From Parietaria judaica (taxonomy: Eukaryota > Streptophyta > Magnoliopsida > Rosales > Urticaceae): a stretch of 64,000 bases of DNA. Made by a program: the position numbers and the translations under genes. Position 1 is the stretch's first letter, and each line of letters starts with the position of its first letter. The DNA is taken from the NCBI GenBank assembly GCA_954871525.1, contig OX940868.1:27895056-27959055 (forward strand), in the 5' to 3' direction. Positions 19,223 through 39,057 of this stretch are shown here, piece by piece. The notes under the pieces are model-generated. The model made no database searches, was not told the origin of the DNA, and worked only from the letters and a program-made list of their open reading frames with translations.

Positions 19223-19561
19223 CTAAAGTGGGTAGATGAGCCCCCGAATGGTTATCGTGGGCACTATAGGCATAGCTCGATTCCGAGGCATATTTCGTTG
19301 TAGTTCCCGGGCTGTCGTCTTCACGAGATTCTGTAATGAGTACATGAATGAGCTCCGGCCCCAAGGATATTGTATGAAGGACTCTAGGTCCTCCACCAAC
19401 GCCCAAACTAGGTCGGGGATTCTAGACCCGGATAACAGAACTCCGTACACGAAGCTCATGCATGCCAACCTCCTGCTATCATCACCACTCAAAGTGCTAC
19501 CGAACATTAAGCGGACCTCGAGTGCGTCGGCTGTGATATCTCCTTCTGTAGGGAGGGACAT
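19223..19561 (-). pseudogene. DUF1985 domain fragment (Ulp1-associated MULE type)
   Basis: The minus-strand frame of 112 residues contains RRLACMSFVYGVLLSG, LVWALVEDLESFIQYPWGRS and SFMYSLQNLVKT. These match the plant DUF1985 pattern (L..VLLG.. / LV.DLE.F..YPWG..SF). In plants this domain is commonly fused to a Ulp1-type cysteine protease domain carried by a subset of MULEs (Kaonashi/KI-MULE). No Ulp1 catalytic region is seen downstream, so only a fragment remains. Its position 1.6 kb from the transposase remnant, on the opposite strand, suggests both derive from one element. I infer the domain from motif recall. Confidence 0.6.
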
Positions 19562-20941
19562 TCGTTCTCCAACCGATGGAGTACTTTTGACAGTATTAGT
19601 TACATAAACTACGACAGAAAATGTGAAATATGCCGTTGTTCACCTATTTGTATGTTTCTACAAATATTTCATATTAAAATAACCAAATTAATTGAAAAAT
19701 AGTATCTAATTTGAGACTAATCAATTATTTTCTATGTTATTACATAATCGGAATATCATTATGAGATAGTTAATTCAATTTATCATATGTCACCCCCGAC
19801 TTGACATCCTGGTTCCGTTCCTGATCGGCAAGCGGTATTTAAAACTTTGAGTGAAATATTAAAAACAATATCTACAGAATAAAATATTATAAACAATATT
19901 CAAGTAACTCAATCTCATTACACTACACACCAATAATTAAAAGTAAGAAGCTGTATACGAAAATACAAATTCAGTTACAGCCAAAAATCAAATTAAGTTA
20001 GTGCCTTCCACGATCTAAAATTTGGATTTTTTTTTTAAATCATGCCAAAAATACCCGAATTTTAATCATATAATAGCAGAAGTTCAAAGTGAAAAAATAT
20101 CGATAAAAATATTTAAAGTCAACAAGCATGAGATGATGTATTCTTGAGAGGTGATATTTTTTAGCATAGTATATCAAATCAAACTTAAAATACACATTAA
20201 TGTGCTTATTTAACCATATAACATCTTCCTCCTTTAAATTCAATTGAAACAAATTAGGCGGAAAAAGTTGTCATTTACATTTGTTGATTTTAAATACTTC
20301 TATTGCTATTTTTCACTTCAAACCTTTATTTTCTGAGTTGATCAAAGTTTAAGTATTTTCACCGCAATTATACCAAATAAATAAAATATTATTTTACAAC
20401 CCAAGCATAAACAAATGACAACGACAAATCTCCTCAAATCTTCAAAACATGGACTCCCAGTTCCACGGTGCTTCCCTACATGGGCCCCACTGTCCTGCTC
20501 CTTCTGCGATACATTCAAAGTCAGCCGTCCGATCGTCAACGGCGTGGGAGCCACATCCCGAGTCCATACGCTCCCGACACGTGGCGATCGAAATTTGAAT
20601 AGCAAGTCCTAGCGCGCAACCAAGTTGAAAAATACACCATATACAAAATAAATTTAAAAAATTATGTAAAACAAATGGACCCCACCACGTGGCAAAGCGA
20701 GGTGGGGCCCACCACCCGTCGTCGTTTTAATGGCACCACCACCAAACAACCCGTCGTCGCACGTGACAGCTCCGTCCTCGCTCTCTCGCACGTGCACAAA
20801 TTCAAAGCTCGTTTTTTTTTTTTATCTAGTCTCTACCCTATATCTTTGGGTTTACTCAAACGATAGTGTTCTAGCGACTCCATTGCTACCGAGCTTCGAG
20901 CTTTCTCCATTGAATGAGAAGATCCTGGGATTCACATTTCG
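19562..20941. other. Intergenic and kinesin upstream region
   Basis: AT-rich with no gene seen. Near the kinesin gene are two GGGCCC-centred motifs, GGCCCCAC at about 20483 and GGGGCCCACC at about 20704. They resemble class I/II TCP or site II elements common upstream of plant genes active in dividing cells. Confidence 0.4.
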
Positions 20942-21041
20942 ATTTCATTGATCGTGCGATTCGGTGCTGATCGAGCTCCGAATCATCGTCTCCGATCCGA
21001 GTTTTCTCAGAGTGTTGGATCGAGATTCGAGCTAGGTTTCG

Positions 21042-25266
<4,225 letters not shown>

Positions 25267-26078
25267 TCCCGATCTGGAAAGTTATACTCGGGCTGCAAAT
25301 TTGGCAAGTTCAGCACCCTTAAGCCGTGATTTATTGGGTGATTCCTTTACATTATCTTCCTAGTCTCTAGTAGCTCGGAGGCGATTAAATTCTCCGTGAT
25401 TAAGGTTCAGCTTGCTTCGTTTATACTGTGGTTATTTATAAAGATTGGTTATGATTTTTAAATAGCCATTTCACACTGTATAGGTATCTGCTTTGGTTGT
25501 ATGTTGAAAGAGATTTGCTTGGTTTTTTGTGGAAAAAAAATCTTGTATTTGTTATCCTATGTCGGGATATATAAAAAAAAGAAATCTTTTATCATTTTTT
25601 TTGGGAAGAGATTTATCCAATATTGGCTTGACAAGATATATGAAAATACTTTCTAAAATATGACCAATAAATTTGTTCCAATCCAAGTCTTCTAGTGTTC
25701 ATTTGATTTGCGTTAGACTTATTTTTAATCTCGTTTTATAGTGGCAAAAATACATATTTAAGTAAAATAAAATTGCTGAATAATTGATGTTTTTAAAGTT
25801 TAAATAGTAAATGTATACATTTCTGGTACGTGCAAATTTAAACTTCGATAATATTCCGAAACACTTGGTATAAGATTGATTCATAATATCGCAAATATTC
25901 TTTAATAAAAATATATAGAAAATCCAAACTAGAAGGGCATTATCGTAATTGTGCTACAAGTATTTAGTTCCGTTCCCGCCATTCTCAAACGGTCGCTCTG
26001 AGAATCCATGGTTTACTTCCCCAGCAAACTCAGAGAGAATACAAAGAGAAGAGGTTCGAGGCGACCATCTCGGACGCC
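25267..26078. other. Kinesin 3' flank and peroxidase upstream region
   Basis: AT-rich, no additional gene seen. The short space between the tandemly oriented kinesin and peroxidase genes must hold the kinesin terminator and the peroxidase promoter. Confidence 0.5.
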
Positions 26079-28073
<1,995 letters not shown>

Positions 28074-28473
28074 TCACGATCTAGGACGTCTGTAAATAAT
28101 TTTGTAGGTTTAGTTGTTAATCTTCTGATGAGTATTTGATAGTATTGCCCCTGGAAAGTTATATGCACCACAATTTGTCCCGTGGACTATAATTTTTTAC
28201 AAGAATGCCCCTATATTTTCAGAAAGCAACACATTGCCCCCCTAATAGGAAACAAACCATGTTTGAGACTTTCTCTCTTGAGAAAAGTCTGGTTCCTCAT
28301 GAATTTTTACATTATCCATTGGAGCAAGACTGATTGAAACAATAGAAGAATAAGAGAAGCTAACATGAAGAGAATGTGAAACAAATTACAAAGAACAACC
28401 AAATTGGTGAAGAATGTAAAGAAAATTAAACACGAATAAGTATAGAAAGAGAACCTTATATAGACACTATCTT
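28074..28473. other. Space between convergent genes
   Basis: 3' flanks of the peroxidase (+) and the uncharacterised gene (-); no further feature seen. Confidence 0.6.
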
Positions 28474-29070
28474 CTACATTCTAAAGGAGCCAAGTCTCGG
28501 CTTCGAATTGCCGATCTTGGCCGCTGGGGGAGGAGGGACGGAGATCTCCGAGTACATGTCCACAAAGAACTTGTCGACGATGTCGAGGTAAACCGGGCTC
28601 TTGAGGCGCGAGTAGTAGTGGACCGCCTCTTCGATGTCCAACGCCTGCTCCATATCGCCTGAATCCACCATCTCCAACTCCTTCATCTTTTGCGCCAAAA
28701 TGAGCCCCGCCTCGTGGGCGCTCCGCGCCTTCGAGCCCCCGGTCTTCTTCTTCTTGGTCTTCTCGTTCGGCATTTCCACTAGCTCGCTCTTCGCGGGGCT
28801 CTTCTCTGCAGACCCTTGCTCCTTCATCGGCTCCGTGACGACGACGGGCTTACTCTCTCGCCTGCTGATCTCGTCGAGCTGAGCCTCCCATTCCTCGTAA
28901 AGGTCGGTGTAGATTTGATCGGTCTTGCAGCTCTTGAGCTTCCTTGAGCCGCAAGAGAAGGAGAACGATTTCGGAAGCTTGTTGTAGCCGCCGAAGAACA
29001 AGGACTTGAGATTCTGGATGGCTCTCCCAGCTAAGCTCTTGCTTTTATGGATGCTCTCTTTTAACAGCAT
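28474..29070 (-). CDS. Uncharacterised plant protein, single exon
   Basis: A 198-residue uninterrupted frame. The N-terminus is basic (MLLKESIHKSKSLAGRAIQN, then KSLFFGGYNKLPKSFSF). A charged, Lys/Glu-rich middle (about 75-115) includes a KTKKKKTGG stretch. The conserved-looking C-terminal half contains LILAQKMKELEMVDSGD, LDIEEAVHYYSRL and PVYLDIVDKFFVDMYSEI. I recall similar plant proteins of unknown function with this C-terminal block but know no assigned role or domain name. There is no signal peptide or membrane segment. The next upstream ATG in another frame (to 29330) overlaps and looks like leader sequence. Confidence 0.75.
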   Translation of the reverse strand: MLLKESIHKSKSLAGRAIQNLKSLFFGGYNKLPKSFSFSCGSRKLKSCKTDQIYTDLYEEWEAQLDEISRRESKPVVVTEPMKEQGSAEKSPAKSELVEMPNEKTKKKKTGGSKARSAHEAGLILAQKMKELEMVDSGDMEQALDIEEAVHYYSRLKSPVYLDIVDKFFVDMYSEISVPPPPAAKIGNSKPRLGSFRM

Positions 29071-31107
29071 TTGTGTCTCTTGAAAGTTTCTTCCTTATTC
29101 AATTCCGAGGAAGAGACAGACTCGAAACCGGGTTCTATCGTCGCCTTTTTGGCTTCTCCTCGACGTCGTTTACGATATACAGAGAAGACGGAATGAGACA
29201 GGTCAAGGTGATTGAGCTTCCCTGAAGACAAAGGCAGTGATGATGGAAAGAGAAGTTTCAGACTCTCTCTCCTGTCTTGAATAGGTGAGAGAAGATGTTC
29301 TTGAGAGAACATGGAAGATGATGAGGGCATAAATAGGTTTAATGGTGATTCTTCAAAGCAGTGAATATGTAAGAAAAAAAATGATCATTGATGATGATTT
29401 GTTTTTGACTATTTGCTGTGTAAAGTGCTGAAACATTGATTAAGATGCAAAGATAAAGGTACTTACTATGTTTATAATCTTGTTGCTTTAAGAAAGCATT
29501 AATTTGGAACATCATATTAGTGAGCTTTTCTTTATTCAATATGATATTAGATTTTTTGTTACTTTTTTTGTAGGACCCTTTAAGCTTATTGGTTTAAATA
29601 TATGGTTAAAGAGGTCTCTGACCCACTGTGATAAACATACATAGATCCCAATACACTGTCAAAACATGATATAGCTAACCCTAATAGAAACAGAAACCAC
29701 TTTAATGCTAAAGTTGTTTGAAATAATGGTAAACTCCCTAAAAAATATCTGAAAATCAGTGGCATCAATCAAGCATTGAGATGGGAAGTACAAGACATAT
29801 AAATTTTGTTTTACACTTGGTTGGTGTAACTTTTTTGACCTCTAATTTTAGTTTTGGAAATAATGCCTCAGTATATTTTCATAATATAGCATATTAACCC
29901 CTTTGCACTAAAACATTGACCGAAAAATTTCGACTTGTTTGCAACACATGACTTGCTAAAAAGTACGTTCATCAATTTTATTATTTTTCTCTAATCTCGC
30001 GGAATTTCATCTTAACTATAATTGAATAACTCAACCCAATAGATTTACAGTACTCGCATAATCTACGATTTTTCAAATTCATGTGTTGCGTACACTTTAA
30101 CATTATTCATTATTTTAATATAAACTGTCAATCCGCAACAACTTTTTAAACATTTAGGAGACATATAGTTGCCAAAAATTAAGCTTCAAAAGACAAACTA
30201 ATCAACATACAAATTCTGATCAGCATTATTACCAGTTACATTTTTTTTTAATCCTTTTTGACATTGTTAAGAGTGAAATCTTCATATTCTTGGATCTTGG
30301 TATAACAAAACAAAAAAAGAAGTGAAAACTCTTAGGTGCATTTATAAGAATTAACAGCTTGGTCCCAAAGGTAGGTATTTGAGCATGATAAGGCGCATTT
30401 AGATTTCTGAACATTCAAGTCATTTTCAAACAGTTGCCATGTTCAAAGCTTCTGAACAACTCTTCCCAATTAATTTCAATTTACTTGGAAATATAAACTT
30501 TTTTTCGCAGCTTGCAGAAATTTGGCAAATAATGTTTGCCTCTTTCATAATCGATGGGATGGATTGGGACCAGATAGTGACAGCAATGCCCTTGTTAGGT
30601 TTGTTCATTCATGGGGCTATATAAAGGGCAAAACTGCCCTTGCAAAAATCCAAGGCAAAACCTAATGAGTTAAACACAGTGTTCAGAAACGACTACACTT
30701 GACAACGAACTATAGAAGGAAACGACAACGATAAAAGAGTGACAAATAGGTTGATTTGACTGTACATTTGTATTTAACAAACTTATTTAGCCAATCCCAA
30801 ATGTTAAAATTTACGTCAAATGATCAAGCACCATATTGACAACCTAATACAAGCTTCATTTGTCACATCATTTTGATTTTTAATTTAAAAAGTTTGAAAT
30901 TAGAAGTAATAAGGCTCACTTTGATAATGAGTTAATGACTCTTGCATGTTCATGTCTTAAATACAAAAATCACAACTTTGTGTGATAGCTAATAAATCTA
31001 AGGATAGGATAAGACTTGTATGGGAATAAATATCTTAATTCAAAGATAACTTTTTACCCATTTAATAATACATTCTGTCAATAATTTCTACATATATATT
31101 TATTTAT
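29071..31107. other. Intergenic AT-rich DNA
   Basis: The promoter side of the 28474-29070 gene lies at about 29071-29500. The rest shows no gene, RNA or complete mobile element. Confidence 0.55.
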
Positions 31108-34100
31108 TTATATAGAAGCCTGGGTTGTTGACTTGTTATACTTGAAGAATTGATGCAACATTCTATGGACTTCACCATAATTGTGGGTTGAAACAAGACG
31201 ACCCTTTATCCATTGAGGAAGCTTACTAGTTGGATGAGAGAAGCTTCTCTTTGAGGAATCCGACTGTGAATACCGACTGTCCACCAGCAAAATTGCTGCA
31301 TAATCATTTATGTGCCGAATTGCTCTACCTGAAACAGACAAGGACAAATATGTAATTTCACCGACAACCCAGTTTGGCTGCATTGAGAGGGATCAGTATT
31401 GAATGAGGCCAATTTGGTAGGGGTAAAATGGGATAAGAACCTTGTCTCCGTTTTGTAAAAACCGGTAGCCGGGACGGTTAGGTTTGTTCAAAACAACATT
31501 CTAATAGAAATTTTAACTAATCAGTTAAATAGACCCTGAAAGTAAAAATACTAAACCCTTTGTTTTAACACGAAAAAAAAAAAATAGGGATCATAGTATC
31601 AAAAACTGATAATTTATATAAACTGGGAACCTATGCTCAGTACCCGTTTTTGGGCTAAATCAAGTCCCATATTCAAAACGGGACCGGTATAATTTTGGTC
31701 AGCGAATTTTTTTCTTCAAAATACCGAGTTTCAAATCAGGATCAGGAACCAGGATATTTTCCACATTAGATTTTCTTAGTCTAATATCATCTGTCAAATT
31801 TCTAGTTACTAAACATAATATCAGGTGATTAGCAATTACCGATTGATTGATTCACGGCCTTCATACAAAGATTGTCATAATACTCTTTCCCTCTGTGCCT
31901 GCAACTTCTAAGGATGTCAAAACCGGACTTCAGATCACCACTGTTCGACTCATCATTGTCCGAAAGATTTAAATTTTTGTTGGGATTTGGATCTCCCAAA
32001 CCTTCAATAAACTTTACTCTCTCCATTAACTCAACGTCTGACGGGCTTGGATAGGGGAGCCCGACCATAACAACGCATCGCCCCATGCCGTCGCTCAAGT
32101 TGATGCCTTCTGATATCTTACCACCGACTATGGCAAGAAGTACAGCACCGTTTTGAGCTGGATTCTCTTTGACATTTCCATTTGACAATGCATCAATTGC
32201 TTCCTTGTAGTCCCTGAGAATAGCTTCTATGTCGGTGTTTTTTCTAGGTTCTCTAAAAACTCTCTTCTTCTTTACGATCCTTTCGAGTATGCCTGAGCAT
32301 TTCCATGTGTTATAAACCAGCTCTTCATAGTCAAACGACGAGAAGAACACGACGATTCCTTCGGGAACCACTGTTGTCAAATTGCACAGCATAAGCCCTA
32401 GCTCCTGAATCTGTAGATGAACACAGCTTTGCATGGTTAAACAATAAAAAAAGGCCGTTAGGGACTGTTCAATGCAATTTACATACCATTTTGGTCGAGC
32501 TTCTAGAGGTGAAGCTAAAGTCGAAAGGTTGACCAGAAGAGCCACGCGCCACCGCAAGTGGCAAAATGCTCTGCGGAGGGACAATGTGATTGCACGAGAA
32601 AAAGGACAGATGTGAAGGTGGCAGCCATGGGAAAAGTCGCTCTCGGGTTTCTTCTATTGGTTGCAGAGTTCCCCCAGCTAAAATCACGGCATGTGCTTCA
32701 CCTGCAATCTACATTAAACACGGGTATTTGTTTAAGTACCATCTACCATTACAGAATTTCAAACATATATGTAATGTTTAACATATTTGAAGTTGGGGTA
32801 TAATTGCAAATTAGCTAGAAATAGTAAATATCGTACTAATATGTAATACGTAATTTTATTAATACAGATAAAGGGATTAGTTTAAGCTAATTGTAAGTTG
32901 TATATATGTCCCGTTTATTGATTATAGAGTAAAACAATAAGAACATTCCTGATACTGCATAGTTGGCATCAGATGTATCATAGTGATATTAAGTAAGCAA
33001 TTTAGGACAAACCTCAGAGAAAATATCTTCACCAGTGAGCATAACATACTTTAGGTAACCTCCAGGTTGCTCAGAACAATTTGGTATTTTTCTTGATATG
33101 ATAATTCTTCCATCACCATCCTTATTCGTCAGTGAAAACAACATATTAGCCAACGCACGGAAACTGGACAAGGTGCTTCCTTCTTCATTGCATGTTTCGT
33201 CCTCTTCCGGTCTCAAAGTTCTCTGCGAACTTGCTAGTTTTTCTCCGTATCCACTGACCTGGATATAATAGAAAATAAACGTAAATAAAAAGAATTATGC
33301 GGCTAAAATCCTCAAACATTTCTCCCTAAACTCAATTTTTGGCCGCTAAAGTCCCTAACATTAGTGCTTTCTCATAAATGGTTACAGATGATTGTTAAGA
33401 TAATGAGTCAAACTCATTAGGTCATTAATTAATCTAATTAACTATATGAGCCCATGTGAGACCAATCCCAGTCTTAGGGTATAAACTATAAAGCCCTTTA
33501 AAGAGAACATGTAACAATTGTCTTATGTAGCAGAGTAAGTACTAACCTTGTGCATGATGTTGCTTTCCTTCAAATACTGGTGCAATTTGATCAAGTTGAT
33601 GTTGTCTATGTTGAGATTAAATAGGAAGTCATTAATGGCCATTGAAGAGCCAGAGGAAATTGCTTCAGATTCGTCCTCGGTGCAAAGAAATTTGAGGAAA
33701 GCCCGAGAGAGGACCATCAAAGTTTGGATATATCTCCTATTGCCAGGTCCCAAGAGATTGCGAAATCTTTCAAAGTACTTCTGTATATTGTAATGCACAT
33801 CTTCTAGCTGTAAAAGAGCAGGAATGGCATTCATTTAAGTTGTTATTTATCAAGAATATATTAAGAAAACCACGAATGCCGGGTTTGAATACCTGTTTAA
33901 GGGTAATTTTTGAGTCATACATGTTTAGGAGCGAGTCGGCTAAATTATGAGCCTCGTCGATGATGACAATGTTACCCTTCAAGCTCAGGCCAAGTGACTC
34001 ACGAGATGACTTGGACAAAAGAGATTGATATGGTAGTACAACAAGGTCCGCTCCCGGAAGCATACTTCGAGAGCCATAATAAGGACAAGTCTTCATACTT

Positions 34101-34615
34101 CTCCCGATGCGAACAAGATCTTCAATATCCATGGCGCCTTGTTCAGATATCTCATTTTTAAATTGCTTTTGGAGTTTGGTTTTTCCGAGCATCGGGCATC
34201 CAGAGGAAGCCTTGGTCGTGCGTGTTCTTACTCCAGCACCCAAGTCCTGTAACTCAACGCTTCATCAGCCGTTAGGATATTGCTTGCTGGTACGAAAAGG
34301 ATTAGAAAATTTAATCTACTAATTCAATTAAAACTATGTTAATCATGTTCTGATATATTAGCATTTAGCTGATCACTTTCTCCGAACGATGGTGGACAGC
34401 AAAACAATGTGGTAACAAAAGAACTAGTCTAAATATATATATATATATATTAATATATGTGTGTGTGTGTGTGTAGTGTGCCTGCATATATATAAACTGT
34501 CCTAATATATATATGTACCTGCATTTTTGTGAACTAAAGAAGGGCCATTCGTTCACTTCTAAATTAGAATTTTAGGCACACTTTAAGGCAAGAAAAAAAG
34601 AAGAAGAAAAAAATC

Positions 34616-34650
<35 letters not shown>

Positions 34651-35727
34651 TACCTTGATTTTGGAGACCTTTTCGGTTTTCTTCTTTTGAAGTTCCAAAC
34701 ATCGTTCATTGATTCGAGTAGCATTCCCGAGCTTCAGAACCCCTGGAACAAAAAAGATCCCTAAGCAATGTACTGCAATCCAAACACATAGGCTAAAAAG
34801 TTAAGCAGTACCTTCATTGATGCACATGTTCTTTCTAGAGCCCAAGCAAACAGCCTTTACCTCGTTGGCGAATACCGTCTTTCTCAACTCTTTTATGAAT
34901 TGCGAGAGCTGTGAATGGGTCCGACTACAAAAATAAACCTTAAGCTTCTTCTCTTCTTCTTCATCATCCTCCTCGTTTGCACTATCTTCTTCGTCGCTCG
35001 ATGAGCTAAGAGAAACCTTCCTCTTGGTCTTCCCGTCCTGTGCAGATCCTTCCTCATCACTGTCGTAATCTTCCAACAAAAACTCGTCGTCGTTCACGTC
35101 AACTCCGTTATTCGAGGCAGCTTTTCCCTTTTCAGTCACGCAACAATCTTCATCTCCGTCTTTGATCGACAATTCTCTGCAATTATCGTGTTTCCTCCCC
35201 AGATTCTTTTTCCTCATTCCAACCCGAACTCGGTCTTTCTTCACCTTCTTCTCCGGACATTTGTCAGCGACGAAATCTCTCATCCAGTCGGGCTCGTCCG
35301 AGTCTAATTCACCGCCTTTCGAACAATCCTTGTTCTCAGATTTCTGCTTCTCCCTCGTATCAATCACCCATTGTAATGCACTACAAATCATGCTCAAAGT
35401 TTTTCCAGTCCCTATTCGAACACAAAACCATCAAATCATCAATTCCGTCAAGAATCACCACACCGATTGTGCTTTTCCCAATTTCAAGCGAATAATTCAA
35501 TCATAGAAAGCAAATCGGACACAGAATCTCAGAAATGGAGCAATTGACATACCAGTAGGGCTTTCGAGCATGGAGACACCGCCTTTGTCGAGAAAGCCGT
35601 AGAGAGAGTTCATGAAATCGATCTGTATAGAGTAAGGCTTGTACGGAAACCCTGGAAACTTCGGAGACTCGTGCCCTTGTTCTTCTTCAGCTCCCATTGT
35701 CGCTTCAGTTTTCCTGCGAGCAGCCAT
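31108..35727 (-). CDS. DDX11: DDX11/CHL1-type ATP-dependent DNA helicase (Fe-S, superfamily 2), 9 exons
   Basis: Exons on the minus strand: 35553-35727, 34812-35411, 34654-34742, 34246-33893, 33807-33547, 33258-33013, 32708-32487, 32410-31840 and 31328-31108. They give 2,739 bp (912 residues) with consistent phases. The N-terminus FPGFPYKPYSIQIDFM is the Q-like motif; Walker A is ESPTGTGKTLSM across intron 1. Four Fe-S cysteines lie in KNMCIN, NERCLE, SSGCPM and MKTCPYYG. The DEAH box is VIIDEAHNL, with later motifs LAGGTLQP, GKISEGINLSD, MVGLPYPSP and QSIGRAIRH. An acidic insert (about 115-190) is Lys/Glu/Asp-rich. The family acts in sister-chromatid cohesion, replication-fork stability and G-quadruplex unwinding in the nucleus. 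Intron 3 holds AT microsatellites (about 34431-34510 and 34617-34648). Confidence 0.92.
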
Positions 35728-36727
35728 GGAAATGGAGCTTCTTCGCGCGCTTTTGCCAAAATATATTCAATTAAAATATAAATATAAATATAAATTGGGC
35801 TTTAATAAAGTAATTGGACTATATTGGGCCTTTTCGGTTCAACATATATAAGGCCCATTTTCATTAATTAACCATTTAATTTTAATTTAGGTTATATTAA
35901 AAAATGTCCATTTTGTGTCAAACGTTTAAGAAAATGTTCATTGTGTGTATTTTACTCTCACACATGGAAATTTTTCTTAAATTTTTTACACAAAATAGGC
36001 ATTTCTTACAATTTCTATTTTAATTTTAATATGAGAAAGCAACAATTTAATCAGAATATGATAGTCAACAGGAATTAACTAATTTATCATGTATAATTTT
36101 TATTATAATTTAAATTTAAATTATACTGTATTACTAATCAAACATATGAATAAAATTAGTCTTAACTTAATACACGATTGATATTATGTAATATAATATA
36201 TAAAACAAATACCATTAAATTATAATAGAATTAGCTCATTAAATTTTTAAATTTTTTGAATAACAAAACAAAAAACTAAAACTAATTTTCTTATAATAAA
36301 TCCACACCAAAAATCTAGTAGAGAAAATAGAATTGCGACAAAAGTATTGAAATTTGTGCCGTCTAAAATGGGAGGGTCTAAAGTAACAATAGTAACGAAA
36401 GTAGCTAAATAAATAAAAAATAAAAAAAATTAGGTGACATATTTTCTCGTCAAATTTTTTGGATTGGTCAATTTTTAGCTTAGCGCTATTTTTTGGACTC
36501 GTTAAATTAAGTACATATTTATGTGTTCATCCAACTATATAGTATAATCTCTCATTGAATTCGATATTTATTGAATTTGAGTATTTTACCGTTATGTTTG
36601 GACCCTGGCATCTCAATTGATTAAAGTTTAGATAGTTTTGCCGCAGTTATCTTCAAAAATAGAAACAGCCCAAAATAAAGTAAAAACACCTATTTAGCCC
36701 AAGATGATAGTAAAGCCCACTTTCGTA
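35728..36727. other. Divergent intergenic region, helicase and RPL37
   Basis: About 1.0 kb between the two start codons. Site II-like GGCCC elements near the helicase start (about 35825 and 35852) could serve the minus-strand gene. The middle is AT-rich with nothing recognised. Confidence 0.5.
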
Positions 36728-36754
36728 AAACCCTAACTGAGGTCATTATAAAAG
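36728..36754 (+). promoter_or_regulatory. RPL37 core promoter: telo-box and TATA box
   Basis: AAACCCTAA (telo-box) at 36728-36736 and TATAAAAG at 36747-36754 lie about 50 bp before the start codon. A pyrimidine-rich leader (TCTCTCTCCGCTTCTCCC) follows. GGGCT/AGCCC site II-like motifs occur at about 36668-36720. This set is typical of plant ribosomal protein genes. Confidence 0.8.
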
Positions 36755-36802
36755 CTATATTCTCTCTCCGCTTCTCCCTAGGGTTTCCATTTCTTCGTCG
36801 CC

Positions 36803-37635
<833 letters not shown>

Positions 37636-38160
37636 GATTGAAGAGGGACGTTGGTCGATTTAAGTTATGAATACATTGTTGAATGAGATGAGAGTTGTGA
37701 CATGTACTCGTTGTGGATGCTATTTTTGTTTCCTCCAATGTTAGTTTCCCTAAATTTTGGACAAGGATAGGTATGACTTCTGCCATTTCTTGCAAGTTTC
37801 AATGGAGATTTTGGTTCTAAAGTTATTTTTGTGTCCTTAATCAATTTATATTTTATAACTACACCTTGCCATGTTTAGTTTCCTTCCGTATAGAGCGAGG
37901 CTTCTTTAGTAGCTCGGGCAGTGATGATAAGCAGTACTTTTTTCTTTTTCACGAAGAAAGTACTTTTGTTAGTTGTTGCCACGAAGTCCAATCGGACACC
38001 TGATTCTACCACTTTATATATTCGTTTCCTAACAGAAGGCTTCTTTTCTGAATGTAAAATTCCGCAAAAAATCTTAATGAGGTTAATATGTAACTTACTG
38101 GATTGCCCCTTGCTAATTTACTAAAGTAAGGGCCGTTGTACAATTTTCTCAAACTCCACA
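37636..38160. other. RPL37 3' flank
   Basis: The 3' UTR and terminator of RPL37 are followed by intergenic DNA; no gene seen. Confidence 0.55.
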
Positions 38161-38168
38161 ATTTCGAA

Positions 38169-38846
38169 TAGGATGCATGGGTGGGTTTGTTTATTTGTGG
38201 TAAAACATGAACCCGACCCGGTCTTATTGGGTTTTGAAAAAACAACCCAATCTGACCTAAATTTTTTGAAGGTCCAAATCCAACCTAACTCGAAAAACTC
38301 TGGGTTGGAATGGGTTGGGTCATTGACCAAAACTAAAATTTTAAAAGATACATATAAATATTTTATCGAATAACACTTAAATTTATACCGTCAATCAATA
38401 AACATAAATTTTATGTTACTGTCTTAAACACCCAATTCAAAATTCAAACGTTATTATAATTTTAAACATTAAATAACACGAGTACGGAATATAGTCGTAA
38501 AGTAAACTAGAAATGTGGTCGTAACATAAACTAGAAACATAGTCATAGATATTAAATAATGACTAAACATAAAAATGAGACTCTAGAAATATATATATAT
38601 ATATTTTTTATTTCGTTGTGTGTTTTTACTTTACTTAAACTATAAAAATATGTTTAAAAAATTAATTAATTATTTGAAAAAATTTGATTGGGTCAATTAG
38701 ACCGGCCCAACCCAATACATCTAGCCCAACCCCAACCCGACTATTTATTCGGGTTGAACCCAACCCGATAACTATTGGGTTAATTGTGTTGGGGTAGATT
38801 TGGGTTGGGTTAAATTGTTGAGTTGGGTTTTTTTTGCACACCCCTG
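38169..38846. mobile_element. hAT-like non-autonomous element with 8-bp duplication
   Basis: The perfect 8-bp direct repeat ATTTCGAA (38161-38168 and 38847-38854) flanks a 678-bp segment. The right end, read inward, is CAGGGGTGTGCAAAAAAAAC, a common plant hAT terminus. The left end starts TAGGATGCATGGGTGGG and is only partly similar, so it has decayed. Both subterminal regions are full of GGGTTGGG/CCCAACCC motifs in opposite orientation. No transposase is present. Confidence 0.7.
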
Positions 38847-38854
38847 ATTTCGAA

Positions 38855-39052
38855 AGGTCACAGATTTGATAGATCTTAAGATAGTTATTCAAATTTAGGT
38901 AGTCAAATGTGCAAATCACAAAAGTAATTTAATGGACAAACCAAACGAACCCGGCTCGGTTGCCGTAGAATATTCGTTATATTAGTAAAATCTGATTTGT
39001 AGAAATCGTTGATGATATTCATGTTCGTGTAATTTACCAAGAAAATAGAATA
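38855..39052. other. Short intergenic segment
   Basis: Host DNA between the hAT-like element and the Gypsy element; nothing recognised. Confidence 0.5.
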
Positions 39053-39057
39053 ATTAG

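Noticed and set aside
29061..29330. 89-residue minus-strand frame upstream of the uncharacterised gene
   Set aside because: It overlaps that gene's start in another frame and shows no conserved motif; more likely the 5' leader.
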